64,000 nucleotides of DNA from Hydrangea macrophylla. Lineage: Eukaryota; Streptophyta; Magnoliopsida; Cornales; Hydrangeaceae. The notes below the pieces were generated by a model. That model saw nothing but the letters and a program-made list of their open reading frames with translations, made no database searches and was not told where the DNA came from. Both the position numbers and the translations under genes were made by a program. Position 1 is the stretch's first letter. Every line of letters begins with the position of its first letter. Positions 10,736 through 22,678 of this stretch are shown here, in pieces. Where the stretch lies: assembly GCA_033977485.1 (NCBI GenBank), contig CM066994.1, positions 13,513,585 to 13,577,584 of the forward strand, in the 5' to 3' direction.

Positions 10736-13700
10736 TGTGGACACGCGGAATCGGACCACTTCTCTCGTTCGAGATTGTTTTGAAATTGATTTGAATCAAG
10801 GAAAGAAAACGAAAGGTCTGTTGAAAACAGATACAGAGTCGCCACTTGGTCTTTAAGGAACCAAGAAACCTAATTTTGACTCACCCAAGCGGATAAGGGC
10901 ACCGGCCCTTCATAACCAAAGAACTTGGTTCGGGGTTTTGGTACGAGAGAGGAAGGAGCCTTTGTCGCGACTAAAACACCCTCAACTCGCCCCGTCTTTC
11001 GACGGGCCTCAATTAGCATCCAAATAATCATCGTATACTATGTTTGGTTCGACAATTAATACTATTGTAGTATATTACATCACATAAGAAAACTTGAAAT
11101 TGGAAGATCAAAAGACAAGATATCATTCATAAGATCTAAGCCAATTATCATGCAATGTAAAGTGAAAGATCACACAAATAAATCTAGGAAAAATTGTCTA
11201 ATCATGTATCAAATAATCAAGACTCCCTAATCTAAAGGGGGGACATGAATTGTTATTGAAACAAGTAAGCAAAGAAATCAAAATATGCTTAGCAAGGCTA
11301 GGGTGATGCATGTTATTCTTTGATAAAAGAAGACCTCTCAATCCCCGGGACGGATGAGAAAGGATGAGTAGATCAAGGGGAAGCATGAACGAGTGATCGA
11401 GTTCATTCCTTATAATCTCCTTAGATTAAGAGTTACAAAAACCCCAAATCTTGCATGAATGCAATGTATGTATCTAAAAATGTGCAAAGGTTGTAGTGTG
11501 TTTTGTGTACATGGATTTCTAGAATGGCTTAGAAGTCTAAAATGGGCAAGAATGAATGAATGAAATCAACATGGGATATATACAAATGTAGTATGAACCA
11601 CTTCCTAGGATATGAACTAATTTGGAATGCATATAAGCCTCAAATCAAAGAATGAAAGTTAAAGTGTACTTGCTGTGAATAGTGGACAGAACAGTAGCAT
11701 GATCTTTTGGAATTTTAAAAGAGGGGTTAGGAATGTTTTCAATGCATGATTTTTTATGGAGATGTTCCTTATTGTGTCTAGAACACAACCCAAAAGGCCA
11801 ATCTTGAATAGCTATCACAGATTGAGAGAAATTACACAAACAATAGAGGTCACTCAGAAACAGAGTTCGTACTGTCGTCTGAAATGTTAGAAAATCTTAG
11901 AAAATGAAAAAGAATGATCTAGAGGCCCATTTTATACAGAAAGTTTCCTAAGACATTGAATTTTAAGGGAAAAATAAGTTAGGACCACCCCTTTTGGAAA
12001 AGTTTTCTGGAAAAGAGGTCGTAAGTTGACCTAGCTGCTGTGACAGCAAAAACAGAATGTTTGGAAGGAATGTTGGGACCCAAATGGACCATTTCCAAGT
12101 ACTTCCAAGTCAAACCAAAAATCATGGGTGTTCTCCAATGAGTTAGGAAGACTTTCCAAGTGGCCTTGTATCCATATGTTGAGTATTGTGTTCTAGAAAA
12201 ATCTTTGAACTCAACTCACTCACTGTTTTGACTCATTGTTTTGAAGATTTTGGAGAAAACAAAGTTTAGTTTCTTGAAACCAAATGAGAGGGATTGAGAG
12301 GGGTTTTGAAATAGATGTTTTGAAAACATGTTTTCAACACTAAATAAGGATCATAGCCACTTAGAATACCTACATCAAACTCATCATTTAAGAACCTCCA
12401 AGATTGTTGGAGAGATTTATTTTGTTTTTGGACATAACTTCAATACATTCCAAGAATACCTTGGAAGTATTGAGGTTATGGTCATCATCTATCAAACATG
12501 TTTTTGAGGTCAAGAGCTACTATCCATGAGGATTCACTCACCCCAAACTTCATGTCATCACTTAGATGATGATGAACTAGTAAGTAAATAAAGAAAATAA
12601 AAAGAAATGGGATGAGAAGAGATGAACAATAAACAAGCAAGCAAGTAGATGATAATCAATAGATGATATTCATGAAGCATGAGACTTGTAGATTGGTGTG
12701 TCACTCATATGTAATGACACTAGACATGGAAGAAGCTTCCACACTCTTGAATGCTCACTAAAATGGTGGTTGGGAGTATTGAATGTTGAAGTAAATGGAA
12801 GTAATGAAGTAAAAACAAAGTTAGAACTCACTTTTGTTTTGAAAAATCAAAGAAGAAAGCTTCTTTTCTCTCCACTCTAACCTTATCTCTACACTTTCTC
12901 TCCCAAACTTTTTCTAGACTTGTATTTGACTCCCCCAAAATGAAGAGCAATGGGGGGTTTAAATAGGCCAATTTGGGGTGGTTTTGGGGTTTTAGAAGTA
13001 CTCCCATTGGTCCCAAACAACTGTGAACATAAAACTATGTCGTTTTGGCTTTCAATTAATCAAATTGGACCCCCAAAAAAATTACAAAAATGGACTCTGC
13101 GAGGGATGAGTGCCGCGGCGGCACTGGGCCAGTGCCGCGGCGGCAGTGGGCCAGTGCCGCGGCGGCAGTGCTCCTCTGGAGCCCAGAAAATTACGTTTAG
13201 GCCCCCAGAGGTTCCGGTATTCGCGAAAAGGCACTATTTCGTCCGAAATTCACAGAAAATGCATACGAACTCCAAATTGAGGTTGTGATATACCGTTGGA
13301 AAGGTAATGGAGTCTACTTTACATAAAAAATAGTTCGGGGATAGGTCACTTTGAAAAGTTTTACGGTATTCGCGATAAAAGCCGATTTGATCGCCTTTTT
13401 TGCCTTTGGAAATTCATAATAAACTCGTTTTAAATCCGAAAATTATGTGCGATATACCGTCGGAAAGCTGTTGACCTCTAGTATCCATGAAAAATATTTG
13501 AAAATTGTCACGGTGCCCCGGTTCTAAAGTCAAATTCCGGTCAAACTGGTCAAACCTGGGATTCCCGGGAAGTTCTGGAAACCTCTGGGAGTTCCCGGGA
13601 GCTGATGTTTTCGCTCGATTTTCTTTTGGAACTTGTTTTAATACTTTTCTCATGATTTAGAATGATTCTGGTGAATTCGGACGATTTCGGTCAAACTTGG

Positions 13701-14035
13701 TCAAACTTGGTCAAACCTGGTCAAACCTTGGTCAAACCGGTCAACGGGGATTTTCCGGGAGCTTCCGGGACTTCCAGGGGTCTCTGGGAGCTGACGATTT
13801 CACCCGATTTTCTCTTAAGAACTCATTTTATCGCTTTTCTTATGACATAGCATGTTTTCAGAACTTCGGGACCAAAACTGGGAGTCTTCGGGCTTTCAGG
13901 GGCATTTTGGTCAATCTGAGCATTCTGAGAGATAGAGCTGACTTCCAGGAGTCCTTTTGAGTCTTTTACGATCATTGTGAACCACCAAGCTATGGGTCTC
14001 CTAAATCTGATAGCCGACAAAATGGGGTGTCTACA
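10736..14035 (-). repeat. LTR (right copy, 5' LTR) of the gag-only Ogre/Tat element
   Basis: 3300 bp, same ends as the left LTR. It differs by about six substitutions and by a third 22-bp GC-rich unit at 13109-13169. After it the sequence changes abruptly to unrelated DNA (AATACCTCTTTT), marking the right junction of the tandem array. Confidence 0.9.
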
Positions 14036-16094
14036 AATACCTCTTTTAAAGGAATATTATTTATCTTTTGCATATTGGGCTAGTGGTAGAATCAACATTC
14101 TAACCTTCAAATTCATCCGCATCATCTCCTTATCATTCCATTTTCTTTTCTTTTGTGTTTTTGGTTTTTCTTTTTATTTTCTTCTTTTATTTGCTTGATG
14201 TGCTCGGTAGTGATTCATGTGCAGGAACATCTTTTTTTGTGCTTATCGGGGATCGCTCCTTTTATTGGTGATATCACTCTATCCCTACTCATTTTTGTCC
14301 TTGTTTCGAACCATTTGCATTAGGGACAATGCAATGTTCTAGTTCGGGGGTGTGGGATATTCACCCATCATATTTATGTTCCATTTTCTTCTTGCCATTA
14401 ATTCTCTAAGCATGTTTTGGTTGTTAATAAAAGAAAAGATGATTCAAAAATATATATATATATATAAATCTTAAATTTAAATTAAAAAAAAAATAGTTTC
14501 CAATGATTTTAGTATAGTTCCCTCGTTCTAATGCCGAGCGATGACGCTTGTCTTGAGTTTTCATTCGATATCGGTATGCGTCACTTGTTGAATCCCATTA
14601 GCTCTATAACTATCTTGATTATAGTAAATTGCATGAAGTTCAAATCTTGGATTATCGAGCACGTTGTATGACTACTTGTGTTAGGACGATGTTTATTGCA
14701 ATTATTACCCGAAAATTGTTTAAAACATATGTGGAGACTTTACCCTTGTGAGCTTTAGATATTCTTCTCCATTGTTGAGTGTTACACACTTCAATTCTCT
14801 CTTTTTGAAAAACATAAATAAGTCGTAGATAATCTCATCTTCTTGCTTTGATTGTTCATTAGAGGAATCTTTTTGTGGAATGTAAAACTCTTGCTTACCT
14901 GTCATTGTAGTGGAGAACTAAGAATCACATTGTCCGAGAAAATGATTTTAGGTCCTTCCTTTTACCATTTCTAGCCTCAACCACACATACCCTTCCTTCA
15001 CTTAATCATACACCTTCTATATCCACGTTTGAATTACATTTTTGGGATGTCTTTGTATGAATCGTGTTTATAACGTTGTAAAAGAGATTGAATCGTCATG
15101 TTGTGAGAGTACAAAGAAAAGAAAAGAAAAGAAGTTCTAAAAAGAAAAAAAAATTATAAAAAAAAAAAAAAGAAAATGAAAAAGAGCTTCATAGTCAATT
15201 GCACTTCTCTTTTTGAGCTTCAAAGAAATATTTGTGTATGATTCATCTCTTGTGGTCATCTGTATCCATGCATTCCAATAAATCCCAAGTTTGTACCCAA
15301 ACATCTTACTTCATTTCCCCTTGTCCTTCACCTCGTATCACTTTCCACGTTACAACCCCCTCAAGGTCCTAATTGATTCTCAAGTTTTGTGATTCGGAGT
15401 TTGAGACTGTCATGACAAATAGTTAGAGTTATTTCACATCCTCTAGTGAATAGTATCTTTCATGAGATTAATTTTTACTCGTTTTTCATGCTTACGTTTT
15501 TCATCATTGGCATGTGCGTGGCTTTAGTGTCCATTTCCATTACTCTGTTTGCCCGCATGCCTCGAGTGTATTACCCATTTCAAGTGATTCATTTTCAGAG
15601 TGTAATACCGGTGAAAATTTAGTTGAAGCGCGTTTTGAACAAAATTCGGATTATGAAAGCATTGCCATCTTCGTGATAGTTGTAGTTATGCACTTCACAC
15701 CACACACGCATCCAAGATTGAGCTTAATGAAGTTTATCTAATAATCTTGATAGTTTGAGAACTTTTTGGATTTGCGTGTCATGTGCTAAAATCTGTTGAA
15801 AATTCTTGGGACTATGTTGAGTGTCGGCGTTAGATAGTGGGCAACTATCATGAGGATATCATGAGGAAACAAAATGTTTGTGGGTATCATTCCAAGAACC
15901 CTCCGGAGACAACACTCTGCCTCTACGGGTAACCTAGAGGTTTAACGGCTTGTTGCATATGCTCAATGCAATCGTGTTCTCCATGAAAATGGTTTATCTT
16001 TCATTTTAAATAAATTGCTGTGCAAGGTTATTCTTAAATCTCTTGGTATTTAGCTTTGTTGCTAAGAGACTAGCAACATGCTAGTTGGGGGGTA
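14036..16094 (+). mobile_element. 3' internal region of an Athila-like gypsy element (degraded)
   Basis: No convincing open frame. At about 14315-14365 the phrase GGGACAATGCAATGTTCTAG then TTCGGGGGTGTGG matches the conserved stretch after pol in Athila-type elements. At 16078-16093 CTAGTTGGGGGGTA looks like a polypurine tract just before an LTR start. The 5' part of the element is missing, cut off by the Ogre/Tat array that ends at 14035. Family assignment is from memory of these phrases. Confidence 0.5.
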
Positions 16095-16332
16095 TGATTC
16101 GTGTCCAATATTACATTCTTAACTTCATGATTTTACCCTTATTGCACACAAATTATCACTTATACTGGGAGATTTAATGGATAAATTATACTTTTGTTGT
16201 TCTTGTTGTTGTGCACTTTTTGTTAATAAAATCTCTTTCTTGTAGGTGTTTTAGAACCTGGGTAGAAGTTGGACCCAATCTTTTGAAAGCTTCACTAAAA
16301 GGAAGGGACAAAAAGAGCATTTCTGGGGGACC

Positions 16333-16511
16333 GGATTGATCCGGGTTCTTAAGGCGGATCGATCCACTGCTTCCCCAGGACTTAGAAACGTTTTCTCGCA
16401 AAGTCGGATCGATCCGGCTTTTACACGCGGATCGATCCGTGAGTTTTGTGGAACATTCTGCTTCCCAGATGAATAAATGGATCGATCCGGCAATTTGCCT
16501 TGGATCGATCC
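16333..16511. repeat. Array A: three pairs of palindromic word GGATCGATCC
   Basis: Words start at 16333 (GGATTGATCC), 16356, 16406, 16429, 16479 and 16502. Spacing within each pair is 23 nt and pairs recur at exactly 73 nt. Each word is flanked by extra C or G that often extends the palindrome. The last word ends 58 bp before the LTR TATA box, where enhancer sites would be expected. Confidence 0.9.
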
Positions 16512-16568
16512 GCTCCTGCAGTTTTTTTCCCCCTTTGTATTTACAAGTTTGTCATTGTGTGGGTTTTG

Positions 16569-16576
16569 TATAAATA
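16569..16576 (+). promoter_or_regulatory. TATA box of the Athila-like LTR
   Basis: TATAAATA in GTATAAATAGAAAGAG, downstream of array A. Good fit to a plant TATA box and placed where an LTR U3/R promoter would be. Confidence 0.55.
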
Positions 16577-17626
16577 GAAAGAGATAGGATTTTTTGATGG
16601 ATATATTCTCTCTTGTATTTTTCTCCCAACATTCTTCTTCTTCTTCTCTCATTTTTGGGAACCCAAGTGGGTTCCCTTCCATTTCTTCTTCATTTGTATA
16701 AACTTAAAGCTTGGTTTGAAGTTTTAATGGCTAGGTATATTTTCTATCTCTTCTCTTTTGATGATATTGCTATGTTTTTCATTATTAGTTAGATTTACTT
16801 AGGTTGTGGATCATGAACTCGTGGATTTAGTGTTGTAGCATTTCTAGGTTTCATTTGTGTAGGATTCAAAACTAGGAGCTTTATCTTCTTTGTATTGCAT
16901 TTTTGATTGTCATAACTTAGACTTTGAATCCTACCCCATGTATTTCATATGGAATATTTATGTAACCTTGTGTTTTGCTCTCCATGTGTTTGATAAATGT
17001 TGTGTGTAGGATTTATAACTTGGGGTCTTCATCTTTGATGTCAAGCATCTTTGATTGTTCAAACTCTTGGGTTTTAAATACTATCTTTTGAAGGCTTCAT
17101 AGGTGATTTGTCCACCAAGTAGATTAGTTAGTGTAGGGTGGACAAATCATTCGGATTAGAAGCCATAGAGGCTTCATCTTGTATGTCATGCATCCTTGAT
17201 AGTCAAACATTAGCTTCAAATCCATTTATATGGAAATCTCAAAGCTTCCTTCATCTTTCACATAAATGCACTCCTTGTGTTTGATAATATGCCACAATGA
17301 AGTGTTACCTTAGAATGTGCTTGAAACACTAGTTCATTTCATCTTGTTGTGACCCAAATGGGGGGGATTGATCCCAACCTATTGCTTTTTAGATTAGTAT
17401 TTATTTATCCTTTTCTCCTCCAAAAATCAAACAAAAAGCCGCAAGACGCAAAGTCATTTTTATTCCTTTTTATCATCTTTTCTTACTTCTTTCTTTTTAG
17501 CATTATAATTAGTTTCTAAACTTCCCAAACGTTGTTCTTGTATCAATCCCTGTGGACTCGACACTCTACTTCCAACATACTACGTTTTTAATAGGGTTAA
17601 AAAAGAACTTGATTTTGAGACCATCA

Positions 17627-18524
17627 ACTGGGTGAATGCGTATCTCTCTTTCCGGAGACTAAATTATGTGAATTAGATGTTTAAAATATGAATTGCCTCA
17701 TATGCATTAGTTTAGAATTGTACACTCAACATATAGCTGAGCAGTGGAGACTTCCTCCATTGCAGGTGAAAAGAAAAAGGGCAAGAAGAAGCGAGAAGAG
17801 TGAGGGCGAGGAATGCCGGGGGAATCACTCTTGTTTATACTTTTGTTCTATTCTGAACTTGAAATAAGGATTTTAGAAAGTTGTAATATATTGTAAAAGA
17901 ATTGTGAGATAGTTTTGTAAGTATTGTAAGCACTGGTAAACTTTTGTAGTTATGTTTTAAATCGTTGGTTTACTCCTGTGTTTGCATTGGTTTAAAATCG
18001 GAGGACCTAAGCTTGAATTCTACAGAATACTTAGTGTGCTGATACGAATCAGTCGACTGGTTTTTGATTCAGTCGACTGGATCACTGTGTTGAATTGGAT
18101 ACTGCTTTGTTACGTTTGGGGATCAGTCGACTGGGTTGAGAAAACAGTCAACTGGATGGGGCCCCAGAACATGACTTTCTGCTTGAATAGAGTATCAGTC
18201 GACCGGACAACTTCAGTCGACTGATAAATTTAGGCACCAGTCGACTGGGTCCCTGACATAATCGACTGGACCGGGTTGTTGATCTTTTAAACTTTCTGTT
18301 TTAGATCTCCAGTCGACTGGGTCCCCGATATAGTCGACTGGACCTCTGTTTTCAAAACTGAATTCTTTTTAGAACCTTTCCAATTGGGAAAAACTTTTTA
18401 TAACTCTGATTTTAAATGGATTTGACTTATGTTTCCGCTGCTATTCACACTTTAATGGAACTGGTTAAGCCTTGATGGCGTGCCACGTGTCCCATTTCTG
18501 CGGGTAGCAGGATGGGTCGTGACA
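17627..18524 (+). repeat. LTR fragment of a second gypsy-type family, with palindrome array B
   Basis: Ends CACGTGTCCC...GGATGGGTCGTGACA at 18524, resembling the end of the solo LTR at 22679-24987 (CACGTGTCC...GGTTGGGGTGTGAGA). Both also contain a GCAGGT junction followed by purine-rich DNA. The start is not defined; it may be cut by the neighbouring LTR. Chromovirus (Tekay/Del-like) origin is a guess. Confidence 0.4.
18050..18340. repeat. Array B: paired palindromic word CAGTCGACTG
   Basis: Words or close variants start at 18050/18070, 18124/18145, 18196/18214, 18238/18259 and 18310/18331. Within-pair spacing is 18-21 nt and pairs mostly recur at 72-74 nt (one 42-nt step). The word is different from array A but the layout is the same. 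Confidence 0.9.
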
Positions 18525-18534
18525 TGTACAGTAT

Positions 18535-18780
18535 TGGGCTGAATATCCCAACTCACCCTAGTGTGCTCCAAGAGTTCAGAAAATTCATGATGCTGTTTAC
18601 GAAGCCTATTAAACTTTTCTTTCAACTTATCGACGTAATAGTTTTCTCCAACGACCTCACTTAATTGATTATCAATTTCTTCTCACACTTTCAGCTTAAA
18701 AGGTCGACACTTGCATTTTTTGATTTTTGACATTCTCGAGCAAAATTTGGACGAATGCCAATTCATTTTTTGATGGCCAG
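18535..18780 (-). pseudogene. Myb/SANT-like domain fragment (decayed)
   Basis: On the - strand the frame reads ELAFVQILLENVKNQKM, then after a stop EEIDNQL, then YYVDKLKEKFNRLRKQ and FSELLEHTRVSWDIQPNT. This is the order of a Myb/SANT-like DNA-binding domain of the kind found with PIF/Harbinger transposases and related plant proteins. Two in-frame stops, one at a position where the family usually has Trp, show that it is dead. The fragment ends about 10 bp from the LTR fragment ending at 18524, so that insertion may have cut it. Confidence 0.65.
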
Positions 18781-18790
18781 GTTTGCACAT

Positions 18791-20889
18791 CAATACATTT
18801 TTCACTATTCCCGACCATCTAACATTTAGCCTTCAAACAAAACATTACTAGTGGTCAAAACCTATCAATCATCATTAAATAATTCTTTATAAATTTTTCT
18901 ATCATTTATAATACTCCTTTTAATCTCTTATTAAACGTCTCTTTAGGGATTTCTAACTATTTAAAGAAAAAAAACTTTTGGTTGTGAACTTTTCTAACTT
19001 TTTATTTTTTTAATTGCACAATTCAAGTGTCAACTAAAAAATAAAGAATAAAAAAAAGGTTGGACAGTGTTATTTGAAAAAAATTCTAGGTACGACCAAG
19101 ACAAGGTACAATGTTTTGTTACCCAAGCCAAACTATTATAGAAACCAACGTGGTACAATGCTTTTGTTATCCTAGGTACAATACCTAACCAAAACCACTA
19201 TAAAAACCTTAATAAATTGATGTATCTAGTATAGCAAAACATTGGACCAGAGAGGTTTCTGTAGTGGTTTTGTTAAAATATTGTACCCAAATGTAACAAA
19301 ATATTATACTTGATTTGGATCGAATGATACGACCAAGCTACTTAGGTATATCATGGAACTCTCTCTTAATTTGGGACTAAGGGAGTAAATTATATACTAT
19401 TATTTTCACAAAACTATTAATTCCACGTGAAACATCTCCCTCCTATATGTATTATAGTTACATTCAAACTAAAGACAAAAAGATGGAATTATTATAAAGA
19501 ACAATAATGATAGGGATACACACCAAACGACACACTGTGCTTTAAATGCATGTACCCTGTGCTGTTTGAATTTTTCACACTTTTTTGTGCATCACTTACA
19601 CATCATAGGATACATGCATTTAAAGTTGGTGTGTCGTTTGGTGTGTATCCCTATCATTTTTTTTATACATAACTTAAGCCTAGCCTAGTGACCTATTAGT
19701 AATACATTTAGTTACTAGACCAATATTGTCGCCTACCTTCAGATCTTCTAGAATACATCTTGTAAAAGTAAAAGGAAAGACAATTACCTGATACCTAGGA
19801 AGATACACCTACAGCAATGGCTGTTGCTGACTGCTTATAGGGTTTTGGTAAGTACAAAAAGGGAACCTAATAAGTATAATCGTAGCCTTTTATTACAATA
19901 ATATCATTCCATTTTTTCTTAAAAATTACAAGCACTGCCACCGTGTTTCTAACTTGTCTTAAAAATTACAAGTATTGCCACTGTGTTTTCAAAATTTTGA
20001 GAAAACTGTTTTCATTATATCCCATATTTTACATTGAAAACATGGAAAACGTCATTTTGGCATTTCCTAATATCATGCTTTTTTCATATTCATTTTCTAA
20101 GAACTATTCTTTGTTTTTCACAACCAAACAGATTTTCAGAGGAATTTTCATTTTCAATGAAAATGAAACAGAAATCTCATAGAATTTTCACGAACCAAGC
20201 AGAACCCTAGTTTTCCTTCTCATTTTCCTTTCTTTTTCCTTTTTTCTCATGAAATTCATGAACCAAAAAGAGCCTAAATAACCGTTATGGTGCAGGAATT
20301 AACATTGGGGAGTTTTGATTCATTGATGGATTTATCCACTCTTTTTGCTTTGTGAATTTATATTTATCCACTAATATTTGGTTCATAGATTAGTGAAGGG
20401 AAGAAATAAAATACTAAGGAGAGCAGGGTTTTTTTTTTTTTTTTTTAGTACCAGGGAAAATAGTAAGAAAAAAAATAGTGAAAAATAAAATAAAATTCTT
20501 GAATTTTATGAGTCATTTTCGTCCTTTTTTTTTCTTCTTAAGTTTCAATTATATTTTGTAAATTTATACTTTTAATGTTTTTTAAGTATGAAGAAAAACA
20601 CGAGGAAGTTAGAATTCCTTCTTTTTTTTTTTTTTTTTTTTTCTATCCCTTATCTTTTCCTTCATGAATCTACAAGCTTTAGGTGGAGAAAAGAATTTAA
20701 GAAAAGTTGAAATGAGAAGAAGAACTATTTTACTAGAGCTTTCTCTCGCATTTTTTTCTGCATGCTTATAAATTAAAGTACAATTGAAACACAAATAAGA
20801 CGAAAGGAAATGACTCACAAAATTCAAAAAATTTACCTCTATCTTCACAAATTGTCTTCGTTGTTTTTTCAATGTTTTCCGTAGCTACT
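18791..20889. other. Intergenic stretch, no gene seen
   Basis: AT-rich DNA. 19085-19340 holds degenerate inverted copies of GTACAATGTTTTGTTACC-like sequence, probably an old MITE. 19507-19657 is a clear fold-back element (separate entry). 19860-20275 is T-rich with ATTTTC/GAAAAT words that partly fold back. The remainder shows nothing recognisable. Confidence 0.6.
19507..19657. mobile_element. Fold-back MITE, 151 bp
   Basis: Terminal inverted repeats of about 28 bp starting ATGATAGGGATACACACC and reading the same on the other strand at the right end, plus a subterminal TTTAAATGCATGTA/TACATGCATTTAAA pair. No convincing target duplication, so the superfamily is open. Confidence 0.8.
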
Positions 20890-20894
20890 GTTTG

Positions 20895-21117
20895 TATTAG
20901 AAAAACAAAGATGAAAAACCAAACAAATAAAAATAGTGAAGGCTCATATTGCGTCTAAGGACACTGTCTTTAGAACATAATTTGCCCCCACTTTCTTGAG
21001 ATTGCTATTGGGTTACAAGCAAAGTTGTTCCCAGGATTAAACTAAGGCTTTGGGTGAAGAATAATAGTTAGCAATGACTGTTTTCTTCCTAACGAAATAT
21101 TGAAACAAATATACTGA

Positions 21118-21161
<44 letters not shown>

Positions 21162-21608
21162 ATTTATCTCTATGAGCGTTTTAAATTTTTATAGACTTGA
21201 AAAGCTATGAAACGAAGAGTCACATCCCATTCTGAAAAGTATCTGTTTGCAACAGTTAAACGACACCTTTTTTTCTTAGAAATGAAGTAACTACAAATTT
21301 AAAACAGATAACCAATTAATTTGGACAGTTTGATCAGTCTGCCCAAATTGACTGTCAGTTTATACCACGTGACTCTTTGAAAATTACAACCAATCACACA
21401 CGCAACCAATTTTACCATAGCAAACCAAACTCTAAAATAGCACCAAGGGTCACGTACAAGTCTTGGGACAAAGACTTTATAACTCACAGCTATATCTTTA
21501 TAGCTTTTGACTATCAAACAATAGGGAAGTATTTATAGGCTTTATAGATTTTGTTTTATAGGCTTCAATAAAATAAATAAGTAAAGTAAAATAAATAAAA
21601 TACAAACA
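20895..21608 (-). repeat. Copia 3' LTR (left)
   Basis: 714 bp, closely similar to 28444-29167. Its outer end reads TATTAG on the + strand where the partner has TGTTAG, so the terminal CA of the element has mutated to TA. It contains a GA microsatellite (21123-21158), shorter than that in the partner. Confidence 0.9.
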
Positions 21609-22678
21609 ATCCCCCACTTTGATAGTTAAAAGCAATCAATAACAATCTCTCTTTCAGAACAATGCAAAATATTATTATGAATACAAGAAGGTGTTTAACA
21701 ACTTAAACCCTCAATTAGTATAAGTACATCAAAGTTTAATCAGAGTCATTAGTAGCTAAGCCTTAAACCAAGTACTCTATATGAACAAACTAGAAATACC
21801 ATCACACAATAATATACTGTTTGCAAATATTTCTAAACTGCTTAGCACTATTATGGCCATGTGCTATCACCTGGATTCATGAACGATCAAAGAGTAAACC
21901 TAACTCTCTTGAGAAGCGGCACCACCTCTACGTCCACATAGGTGAAATCATATTGTGTTCCCATTACTTCAAACACGTCTGACTTCATGGAGAAACTAAT
22001 TCAACCCTACTTAACATAATGGTCAACACTAATTTTCTTCAAACAATCTCAAAAATGGGCTCACAAAGCAAATCAGTGTTACTCGATCACTTATCAACAA
22101 CTTATTTTTACCCATTAAACCCGTCACTAGAGGTTTTCTAGTTTTGGGTTGGGTTACCATTGTTGGCGATCATTGTAAACGGTTTTAGCCCCATTTCATT
22201 AGATGTCACCCTTACCACTTCTCTAGGCAAGCCTTTGGTAAAGGGGGTCAGCCAAGTTCTTACTCGACTTTACATATGTAATTGTAATTATTCCGTCCTG
22301 AATCAATTGTCTTACAAACTCGTGCCTCAGACTTATGTGTATAGACTTTCCATTATAAATACTGTTATAAGCTCTTGACAGAGTAGCCTCACTATCGCAA
22401 TGAATAGAAATTGGCGGCATTTGATTAGGCCATAACTTAATGTCTAACAATAAGTTTCTGAGCCACTCAGCCTCTTTGCCTGCCGCTGCCAACGCTATGA
22501 ATTCTGATTCCATAGTAGAATGAAATATGCAAGTCTGTTTCTTAGATGCCCACGAAATAGCACCCCTACCAAGAATAAATACCCATCCTGATGTAGACTT
22601 GTTATCTCCTTGACTAGTAATCTAACTAGCATCAGTATATCCTTCGAGCACTGCAGGATACTCATTGTAGAATAACCC

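Larger units (their letters stand above)
205..14035 (-). mobile_element. Gag-only Ogre/Tat-group LTR retrotransposon (TR-GAG type)
   Basis: Two direct repeats of 3278 and 3300 bp, TG...CA bounded, flank a 7.25 kb internal region. On the - strand the order is LTR (10736-14035), primer site, gag (8281-9567), a long repeat-rich non-coding stretch, polypurine tract, LTR (205-3482). The primer site fits the 3' end of a plant tRNA-Arg, a known Ogre feature. No protease, reverse transcriptase, RNase H or integrase is visible, so the element must depend on enzymes made elsewhere. The LTRs differ by about six substitutions and one 22-bp repeat unit, so amplification is recent. No target duplication can be scored because the left flank is another element copy. 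Confidence 0.87.
16095..17626 (+). repeat. Probable Athila-like LTR
   Basis: Begins TGATTCGTGTCC after the polypurine-like run and can end at CCATCA (17626), giving about 1.5 kb. It contains a TATA box (16569-16576) and near its end TCAATCCCTGTGGACTCGAC, a phrase typical of Athila LTR ends. No primer site follows, which fits a 3' LTR. Start is better supported than the end. Confidence 0.5.
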
